The position numbers were made by a program, and so were the translations under genes. Below the pieces are notes generated by a model that had not been told where the DNA came from, did no database searches, and saw only the letters and a list, made by a program, of their open reading frames with translations. A stretch of DNA of 64,000 nucleotides, taken from positions 3,348,001 to 3,412,000 of the forward strand of contig CAWKCD010000001.1 in the NCBI GenBank assembly GCA_963848035.1. The letters are read 5' to 3'. Below are positions 58,740-64,000 of the stretch, piece after piece. The stretch is from JAVVHH01 sp963848035 (GTDB taxonomy: Bacteria; Pseudomonadota; Alphaproteobacteria; Acetobacterales; Acetobacteraceae). The first letter of the stretch is position 1, and the number at the start of each line of letters is the position of its first letter.

Positions 58740-59759
58740 GGCGGCTTCGAGGCGGGACCAGGCGGGTTCCGCGTCGGGCAGGCCGAAACGGAGCCAGGTG
58801 GGGTGCGCGGCGAAGCGGCGGACCCAGATGCCGGCTGATCCGAGCTGGTTGAATAGTTGGGCTGCGTTGGGGCTGTCGGCGAGGCGGAAGAGGGTCGTGC
58901 CGCCGCGGACGGTCAGGCCGGCTTGACTCAGCAGCGCGTCCAGCCTGTGCGCGGCGCGGGCTAGTTCTTCGTTCTGCATCTGGAGCCATGTGCGGTCGGT
59001 GAGTGCGCGGCGGCCGATCTCCAGGGCCGGACCGGAGATGGCCCAGGGGCCGAGCGCTTCCCGGAGACGGCCTGCGCGGCTGGGCGTGGTGAGGGCGAAG
59101 CCGAGCCGGATGCCGGCCAGTCCGTAGGACTTTCCGAACGAGCGCAGGATGAGGAGCGCGGGGTGCGGCAGGGCGGGCGCTAGGCGCAGTTCGGGGGTGA
59201 AATCCGCGAACGCCTCGTCGACGATGAGCAGCCCGTCTCGGGACGCGAGATCGTCTGCGAGGGCGAGGAGCCGTTTGGGTTCGAAACGGCGGCCGTCGGG
59301 ATTGTTGGGATTGCAGAGCACGAGGCAGGGGGCGCGTGCGGCGGCGGGGTCGGTGAGTTCGGTGACCGTCGCGCCGGCTTGGCGCCAGGTGGCGAGGTGC
59401 TCGCCGTAGGTGGGGCCGATGATGGCGATGTCGCGGTAGGGGAGCAGGTGCGGCAGGAGGCTGATGAGAAGTTGGGTGCCGGGGGCGGCGACGACCATGG
59501 CCGGGTTAGCGGCGCCGTAGGCGAGGGCGGCGGCTTGGCGGAGCGCGGATTCGGCGCCGGGCTCGGGGAGACGGGTCCAGGCTTCGGGCGGCAGTTCGCC
59601 GATCGGGTAGGCGGTGGGATTGATGCCGGTCGAGAGGTCGAGGAAGGGTTCGGGGGCGCTGGGGAAAAGGCGGCGGGCTTCGGCCAGGCTGCCGCCGTGC
59701 TCGTGAGCGGGCTCTGTCGAGGGGAGGGTGGGCGTGTTACTCGTCGGCTCGCTCTGCAC
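58728..59759 (-). CDS. cobC: Threonine-phosphate decarboxylase / CobC-like aminotransferase
   Basis: A PLP enzyme of the class I/II aminotransferase fold, ~343 residues, proposed to make (R)-1-aminopropan-2-yl phosphate for the cobalamin lower-ligand linker. Signatures: 'EPFLDLSTGINPTAYPIG', 'CNPNNPDGR' and the PLP-Lys in 'RSFGKSYGLAGIRLG'; 'HGGSLAEARRLFP' is the characteristic CobC N-terminus. Histidinol-phosphate aminotransferase is the alternative, but the cobalamin neighbours favour CobC. GTG 59759 has an AGGA ribosome site; ATG 59792 would add 11 residues and widen the overlap with cbiB. Confidence 0.87.
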   Translation of the reverse strand: MQSEPTSNTPTLPSTEPAHEHGGSLAEARRLFPSAPEPFLDLSTGINPTAYPIGELPPEAWTRLPEPGAESALRQAAALAYGAANPAMVVAAPGTQLLISLLPHLLPYRDIAIIGPTYGEHLATWRQAGATVTELTDPAAARAPCLVLCNPNNPDGRRFEPKRLLALADDLASRDGLLIVDEAFADFTPELRLAPALPHPALLILRSFGKSYGLAGIRLGFALTTPSRAGRLREALGPWAISGPALEIGRRALTDRTWLQMQNEELARAAHRLDALLSQAGLTVRGGTTLFRLADSPNAAQLFNQLGSAGIWVRRFAAHPTWLRFGLPDAEPAWSRLEAALRR

Positions 59760-60741
59760 CGCGGTCCTGCTCCTGGATATCTGGTCGAACATCGCGCTCA
59801 GTTTGGGCGCTGCGCTGATCGAGGCCGTGATCGGCTACCCCGATGCGGTGTTCCGGACAATCCGCCATCCCGTCGTCTGGTTCGGGGCGTTGCTGTCGTG
59901 GCTCGAGGCGCGGCTGAACCGGCCGTGTTGGCCGGAGCGGTGGCGGTTCGTGTCCGGGGCGGTTGCGCTGGGTGGGCTGCTGGTTGCGGTGGTGGTTCCG
60001 GCTTGGGCGGTGCAGGCGGTGTTGACGCCGGGACGGTTGGGGCTCGTCGGTCTGGCGATCATTGCGAGTGCGTTGCCGGCGCAGCGGAGCTTGTGGACGC
60101 ATGTGCGGGCGGTGGCGGATGCGCTCGAGCGGGACGGGCTCGAGGCGGGGCGGGTCGCGGTGTCGCAGATCGTTGGGCGGGATCCTTCGGTGTTGGACGA
60201 GGCGGGGGTGGTTCGGGCGGCGATCGAGAGTTTGGCGGAGAATTTCTCGGACGGGGTGGTGGCGCCGCTGTTCTGGGGGGCGGTGGCCGGGCTGCCGGGG
60301 ATGGCGGCTTACAAGGCGATCAATACGGCTGACAGCATGATCGGGCATCGGTCGGCGCGGTATCGGGCGTTCGGGTGGGCGGCGGCGCGGGTGGATGATG
60401 TGGTCAATCTGCCGGCTTCGCGGCTGGCGGCGGGGTGGCTGCTGGGGGCGGCTTTGCTGACGGGGGGCGATGCCGGGGCCGGGTGGCGGGCGGTGTGGCG
60501 AGATGCGGGGCGGCATCGGTCGCCGAATGCGGGGTGGCCGGAGGCGGCTGTCGCTGGGGTGTTGGGGCTGCGGCTGGCGGGGCCGCGGGTCTATGGGGGC
60601 GCGCTGGTCGAAGATGCTTGGATGGGCGAGGGACGGGCGGCTGCGACGCCGACGGATTTGAGGCGGGCGTTGGGGCTGTATCGGGTGGCTTGCGGGATCG
60701 AGATCGCGGCGTTGGCCGGGCTGGTCATCGGGCTAGGGTGA
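59734..60741 (+). CDS. cbiB: Adenosylcobinamide-phosphate synthase CbiB/CobD
   Basis: A 335-residue inner-membrane enzyme joining aminopropanol phosphate to adenosylcobyric acid. 'EAVIGYPDAVFRTIRHPVVW', 'ESLAENFSDGVVAPLFW', 'AAYKAINTADSMIGHRSARY' and 'FGWAAARVDDVVNLPASRLA' are textbook CbiB segments. GTG 59734 was chosen for the GGGGAGG site six bases upstream. Its 5' end overlaps the divergent cobC coding start and its 3' end overlaps cobQ (convergent) by 17 bases. Naming: cobD in aerobic-pathway organisms. Confidence 0.93.
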   Translation: MLLVGSLCTAVLLLDIWSNIALSLGAALIEAVIGYPDAVFRTIRHPVVWFGALLSWLEARLNRPCWPERWRFVSGAVALGGLLVAVVVPAWAVQAVLTPGRLGLVGLAIIASALPAQRSLWTHVRAVADALERDGLEAGRVAVSQIVGRDPSVLDEAGVVRAAIESLAENFSDGVVAPLFWGAVAGLPGMAAYKAINTADSMIGHRSARYRAFGWAAARVDDVVNLPASRLAAGWLLGAALLTGGDAGAGWRAVWRDAGRHRSPNAGWPEAAVAGVLGLRLAGPRVYGGALVEDAWMGEGRAAATPTDLRRALGLYRVACGIEIAALAGLVIGLG

Positions 60742-62188
60742 GGAGGCGGTCGATGTCGACGTGGCGCTCGAGATGGGCGGCCAGGGTGTCGAGCGCGGCT
60801 TCGATTTCGGCTTCGTGGTGGCGGTCGGCGGGGGTGGCGCCGAGCTCGCGCAGGAGCGTGGAGCGGGCGGTGTCGGCGGCGAAGAGGCCGTGGACGTAGG
60901 TGCCGGCGATGCGGCCGCATGGGGAGATGGCGCCGTCGGGGCGGCCGTTTTCGAAACGCAGAAAGGGGTGGGCGGTGGCGGGGCCGGTGGTCTCGCCGAG
61001 GTGCATTTCGTAGCCGTGGAAGGGGGCGGCGCCGGCGGCGAGGTGGCCGGTGGCGGGCTCGAGGCGTTTGTCGCCGGTCAGGATGGTGTCGATGTCGAGG
61101 AGGGCCAGGCCGGGGACAGTGGCGGGGGGGCCTTCGTGGCCGTCGGGGTCGGCGACGGTGCGGCCGAGCATCTGGTAGCCGCCGCAGAGGCCGAGGATGC
61201 GGCCGCCGCGGCGGGCGTGGGCGTGGATGTCGATGTCCCAGCCTTCGGCGCGCAGGACGGCGAGGTCGGCGATGGTGGTCTTGGAGCCGGGGAGGAGGAT
61301 GAGGGTGGCGTCGCCGGGGATGGGCTGGCCGCGGGGGAGGAGGATCAGGTCGAGATCGGGCTCGGCGCGGAGCGGGTCGAGGTCGTCGAAATTGGCGATC
61401 CCTGGGAGGAGGGGGACGACGATCTTTAGGCGGCCGCCGGTGGAGAGGGGGGCGAGGTCGGCGGCGTCTTCGGCGGGGAGGTGGCGGACGGCGTCGCAAT
61501 GGGGGACGAGGCCTAAAGCGGGCCAGGCGGTACGGTCGGCGATGAGGCGCATGCCGTCGGCGAAGAGGGAGAGGTCGCCGCGCATGCGGTTGACGATGAA
61601 ACCGGCGACGAGGGCGGCGTCGGCCGGGTCGAGGACGGCGGCGGTGCCGACGAGGCTGGCGATGACGCCGCCGCGGTCGATGTCGCCGACGACGATGACG
61701 GGCGTGTTGGTGGCGCGGGCGAAGCCCATGTTGGCGATGTCGCCGGGTCGGAGGTTGATCTCGGAGGCGCTGCCGGCGCCTTCGACGAGGACGAGGTCGG
61801 CGGAAGCGCGGAGGCGGTGGAAGCTTTCGAGGACGAAGGGGAGGAGTTGGGGTTTGAGCGCCTGGTAGTCGCGGGCGCGGGCGGTGGCGAAGACGCGGCC
61901 TTGGACGACGATCTGGGAGCCGGTCTCGCTTTGGGGTTTCAGGAGCACGGGGTTCATGTCGGTGCTGGGGGGGAGCCCGGCGGCGCGGGCTTGCAGGGCC
62001 TGGGCGCGGCCGATCTCGCCGCCGCCGACGCCGTCGAGCCCTGGGACGACCGCGGCGTTGTTGGACATGTTCTGGGGCTTGAAGGGGGCGACGCGGAGGC
62101 CGCGGCGGAGGCAAGCGCGGGCGAGGCCGGCGACGAGGGTCGATTTGCCGACCGAGGAGCCGGTTCCCTGGAACATGATTGCGGTCAT
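60725..62188 (-). CDS. cobQ: Adenosylcobyric acid synthase (glutamine-hydrolysing)
   Basis: A 487-residue amidotransferase amidating four side chains of the corrin ring. The ATP-grasp-like P-loop domain begins 'MFQGTGSSVGKSTLVAGLAR' and continues with 'FKPQNMSNNAAV' and 'LVLVEGAGSASEINL'. The glutaminase domain has the nucleophile Cys in 'RILGLCGGYQMLG' and the His in 'GTYVHGLF'. ATG 62188 starts the protein at the conserved P-loop strand. It is divergent from the unknown two-helix membrane gene. Confidence 0.95.
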   Translation of the reverse strand: MTAIMFQGTGSSVGKSTLVAGLARACLRRGLRVAPFKPQNMSNNAAVVPGLDGVGGGEIGRAQALQARAAGLPPSTDMNPVLLKPQSETGSQIVVQGRVFATARARDYQALKPQLLPFVLESFHRLRASADLVLVEGAGSASEINLRPGDIANMGFARATNTPVIVVGDIDRGGVIASLVGTAAVLDPADAALVAGFIVNRMRGDLSLFADGMRLIADRTAWPALGLVPHCDAVRHLPAEDAADLAPLSTGGRLKIVVPLLPGIANFDDLDPLRAEPDLDLILLPRGQPIPGDATLILLPGSKTTIADLAVLRAEGWDIDIHAHARRGGRILGLCGGYQMLGRTVADPDGHEGPPATVPGLALLDIDTILTGDKRLEPATGHLAAGAAPFHGYEMHLGETTGPATAHPFLRFENGRPDGAISPCGRIAGTYVHGLFAADTARSTLLRELGATPADRHHEAEIEAALDTLAAHLERHVDIDRLLTLAR

Positions 62189-62248
62189 CGGCGGGGTAGA
62201 TTTGATTTTGCTGGCCGGATCAACCGCCGACGTGCGCGGCGGCAATTG

Positions 62249-62266
62249 TGTTCCGCATGCGGAACA
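62249..62266. promoter_or_regulatory. Perfect 18-bp palindrome, possible operator
   Basis: TGTTCCGCATGCGGAACA is fully symmetric and sits in the 119-bp gap between cobQ (minus) and the two-helix membrane gene (plus). TTCCGC/GCGGAA symmetric sites resemble IclR-type operators, but no regulator gene is nearby and no assignment can be made. A TATAT sequence follows at once. Confidence 0.55.
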
Positions 62267-62307
62267 TATATCGTTGCGTGCATCGGCTGGGTGGGAGCGC
62301 GGACGAC

Positions 62308-63132
62308 ATGCCTGAGATCCTCAAGCAACTCCTGGGTTTCATCGAGAACAAAAGTGTTCGGCTCGGCGTTGCGGCTTGGGTGATCTCGACGGCGGTGATC
62401 GCCGTGGCGGCGGCGCTGGTGGGCCTGACGTACAATCACGGCTTCGACTTCGAGATGAGCTCGCAGTTCAAGCTGGCGTTCGTGATCGCCTACATCATCC
62501 TGTTCTTTGCGGCTTGGTTCATCATCTCGCTGCTCAACTCGGATATGGGGAAGGACGTCTACAGCGAGGTGCGGGAGCGGATCGAGGGGAGTTGGGTGGT
62601 GACGTATTCCGAGACGCATGGCCCGGTGTCGACGCGGCCGGTGATGATGCGGCGGACGACGAAGTGCACGATCTCGATCAATCCGGAGCAGAAGCTGGAG
62701 ATGGGATTCTCGATCGAAGGGCATCCGTTGTTCAAGGACAATACGCGGCAAGGGATCAAGGACGTGGCGATCCGTTACGGGGAGAACGGCGATTACGTGA
62801 TGATGTATTATTACACGACGAAATTGCAGACCAAAAGCGACGTATCGACTTACGTGCTGCCCGAGGACGGGCGGCCGAGGACGGACGAGATCGAGCTTGA
62901 GGTGTTCGGGCACGTCACGTTCGAGCGGCCGCGCGGGCGGGACAAGGTGACGCAGATGAGCGGGAACTGGTTCGACCTGAACGGAAACATCAGCCGGATC
63001 GTGGCCTTGCTGGACCAGAAGCAGGTGGCGGAGATCAGGGGCGAGCCGTTCAAGCCGATGAAGCTCTCGCAGGTGCCGATCCACGACAAGTATTTCGACG
63101 CGGACATGGGGAGCGTCGAATTCTCGCGGTAG
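62308..63132 (+). CDS. Two-helix membrane protein of unknown function
   Basis: A 274-residue protein. Two helices lie near the N-terminus ('AAWVISTAVIAVAAALVGLT', ~20-42; 'FKLAFVIAYIILFFAAWFII', ~55-75). The remaining ~200 residues are soluble and presumably cytoplasmic, with no Cys-rich or nucleotide motif seen; 'EGSWVVTYSETHGPV' and 'LNGNISRIVALLDQKQVAEI' stand out. ATG 62308 has a GGGAG site ten bases upstream; longer in-frame starts (62248) would read through the palindrome. No family is recognised. It is flanked by cobQ and cobO but need not be a cobalamin gene. Confidence 0.8.
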   Translation: MPEILKQLLGFIENKSVRLGVAAWVISTAVIAVAAALVGLTYNHGFDFEMSSQFKLAFVIAYIILFFAAWFIISLLNSDMGKDVYSEVRERIEGSWVVTYSETHGPVSTRPVMMRRTTKCTISINPEQKLEMGFSIEGHPLFKDNTRQGIKDVAIRYGENGDYVMMYYYTTKLQTKSDVSTYVLPEDGRPRTDEIELEVFGHVTFERPRGRDKVTQMSGNWFDLNGNISRIVALLDQKQVAEIRGEPFKPMKLSQVPIHDKYFDADMGSVEFSR

Positions 63133-63150
63133 CGGTTCCGGCGGCGGGTC

Positions 63151-63765
63151 TCAGAATTCGATCCCCTGCTGGGCTTTCACGCCGCTCGCGAAGTGATGCT
63201 TGATCTGGGTCATCTCGGTGACGAGGTCGGCGGCTTCGATGAGGGGTTTGGGGGCGTTGCGGCCGGTGACGACGACGTGGAGCATCGGGGAGCGGGCGGC
63301 GAGGCCGGCGAGGATCTCGTCGAGGGGGATGTAGTCGTAGCGCAGGGCGATGTTGAGCTCGTCGAGGACGAGGAGGGCGAGGCCGGGGGATTGCATGAGT
63401 TCGAGGGCGCGTTCCCAGGCGCGGCGGCAGGCGGCGACGTCGCGGGCGCGGTCCTGGGTTTCCCAGGTGAAGCCTTCGCCCATGGTGTGCCAGGCGAGGA
63501 GGTCGGCGCCGAGGCGCTCGAGGATGTCGCGCTCGCCGGTTGACCAGGCGCCTTTGATGAACTGGACGACGGCGGCGCGGCGGCCGTGGCCGATCATGCG
63601 CAGGAGGAGGCCGAAGGCGGCGGTGCTTTTGCCTTTGCCGGGTCCGGTGTGGACGATGAGGAGGCCTTTTTCGGCGATGTCCTTGGCGGCGACTTCGGCG
63701 TCTTGGACCTGTTTGCGCTTGGCCATCTTGGCTTGGTGGCGGGCGGCGTCGTCTGAATTGGTCAA
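63151..63765 (-). CDS. cobO: Cob(I)yrinic acid a,c-diamide adenosyltransferase
   Basis: A 204-residue enzyme adding the adenosyl group to Co(I) corrinoids. The P-loop HTGPGKGKSTAAFGLLLRM is intact; 'VVQFIKGAWSTGERDILE', 'HTMGEGFTWETQD' and 'LLVLDELNIALRYDYIPLDE' are classic CobO/CobA. TTG 63765 (an AAGGA site nine bases upstream) gives a normal N-terminus; a GTG at 63807 would add 14 residues. It is convergent with the unknown membrane gene, 18 bp away. Confidence 0.94.
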   Translation of the reverse strand: MTNSDDAARHQAKMAKRKQVQDAEVAAKDIAEKGLLIVHTGPGKGKSTAAFGLLLRMIGHGRRAAVVQFIKGAWSTGERDILERLGADLLAWHTMGEGFTWETQDRARDVAACRRAWERALELMQSPGLALLVLDELNIALRYDYIPLDEILAGLAARSPMLHVVVTGRNAPKPLIEAADLVTEMTQIKHHFASGVKAQQGIEF

Positions 63766-63905
63766 AGCTTGCCGTCCTTGGCGATCGAGGTGCGTAGATT
63801 TTGGCACGGATCGCGGGGTTTGGCGCGGGGCGACGGCGAGCGCGCCGGGAATCTCGCGATTCCCAGCGGGCGCTTCGGTTGGTGGGGTTGGTGGGTTGGT
63901 GGGGT

Positions 63906-64000
63906 TTAGACCGGGAGCGACTTGACGGGGGCAGGGGGCGGGCCGCGGTAGGGGGGTTGGAATTGGGGTCGCACGGGGTCGGGCGGGGCGGCGCCCGGGT
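63906..64000 (-). CDS. Possible 3' end of a gene running off the window (proline-rich tail)
   Basis: A minus-strand frame open to the window end and closed by TAA at 63906-63908 would give the tail 'RPQFQPPYRGPPPAPVKSLP' then V. It lies upstream of cobO on the same strand. Only ~30 residues are visible, so this may be a real C-terminus or a chance frame. Confidence 0.3.
   Translation of the reverse strand, partial: PGAAPPDPVRPQFQPPYRGPPPAPVKSLPV

Noticed and set aside
62189..62307. Cobalamin riboswitch upstream of cobQ or the membrane gene
   Set aside because: No B12-box-like GCCACTG sequence or extended stem structure was seen; only a short palindrome is present.
63766..63905. G-rich tract with GGTTGGTGGG repeats near the window end as a possible regulatory element
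   Set aside because: The short GGTTGGTGGGGTT-type runs lie between cobO and a possible gene end; no clear structure or conserved motif, and it could be part of a promoter.

Overview
The window is about 64 kb of high-GC DNA, tightly packed with genes. Many genes overlap by four bases (ATGA, GTGA or TTGA stop/start overlaps). Gene content suggests a free-living, metabolically versatile alphaproteobacterium, possibly in Rhodospirillales/Acetobacteraceae: branched-chain amino acid and oligopeptide ABC importers, a short bifunctional PutA, CobO/CobQ/CobC/CbiB, a CpaC-type secretin, a GGDEF-EAL protein and a SCO1/SenC protein. The taxonomic placement is inference. No rRNA, tRNA, CRISPR, phage or transposase was seen.

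Layout. 0-4.6 kb: a GGDEF/EAL signalling protein, a GT61 glycosyltransferase and a DUF3597 protein. 4.6-14.2 kb (minus): one catabolic operon reading SDR, FAD oxidase, peptide-type permeases and ATPases, second FAD oxidase, solute-binding protein, metallo-hydrolase. A FCD-type GntR regulator is divergent from it. 14.3-24.6 kb (plus): a translationally coupled operon with an RraA-like protein, a complete polyamine-type ABC importer, a 2-hydroxyacid dehydrogenase, an arginase-fold protein with an altered metal site, a third FAD oxidase, an amino-acid binding protein and permease without an ATPase, and an Asp/Glu racemase-like protein. 24.6-31.8 kb: a frameshifted epimerase and a UTRA-type GntR regulator, divergent across a perfect 18-bp palindrome from a PEP-mutase-family enzyme, hydantoinase/oxoprolinase subunits B and A, and an isochorismatase-fold protein lacking its nucleophilic Cys. 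31.8-38.4 kb (minus): an exported LVIVD-repeat protein, an exported Cys-containing protein and a first Liv importer (GFHMK) carrying several single-base frameshifts. 38.5-43.8 kb: a frameshifted phospholipase D-like gene, PutA and a small membrane protein. 43.8-48.7 kb (minus): a second, intact Liv importer (K, H, fused M-G, F). 48.8-54.4 kb: SCO1/SenC, a TPR lipoprotein, a small lipoprotein, a CpaC-type secretin, a lytic transglycosylase and a GT87-like membrane protein. 54.6-58.7 kb (plus): a sugar-type ABC importer lacking an ATPase, followed by a GT2 glycosyltransferase. 58.7-64 kb: late cobalamin genes cobC, cbiB, cobQ and cobO around an unknown two-helix membrane protein.

Taken together, 4.6-31.6 kb looks like a large scavenging and degradation region for nitrogenous compounds (amino acids, imino acids, guanidino or ureido/hydantoin compounds). 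Three DAO-family oxidases, a racemase, an arginase-fold protein and a hydantoinase module each sit beside importers. Substrates cannot be read from the sequence. Two putative hydrolases there lack a canonical catalytic or metal-binding residue. Six genes carry out-of-frame segments, mostly explained by one extra base in a short homopolymer, so base-calling error must be excluded before calling them pseudogenes.
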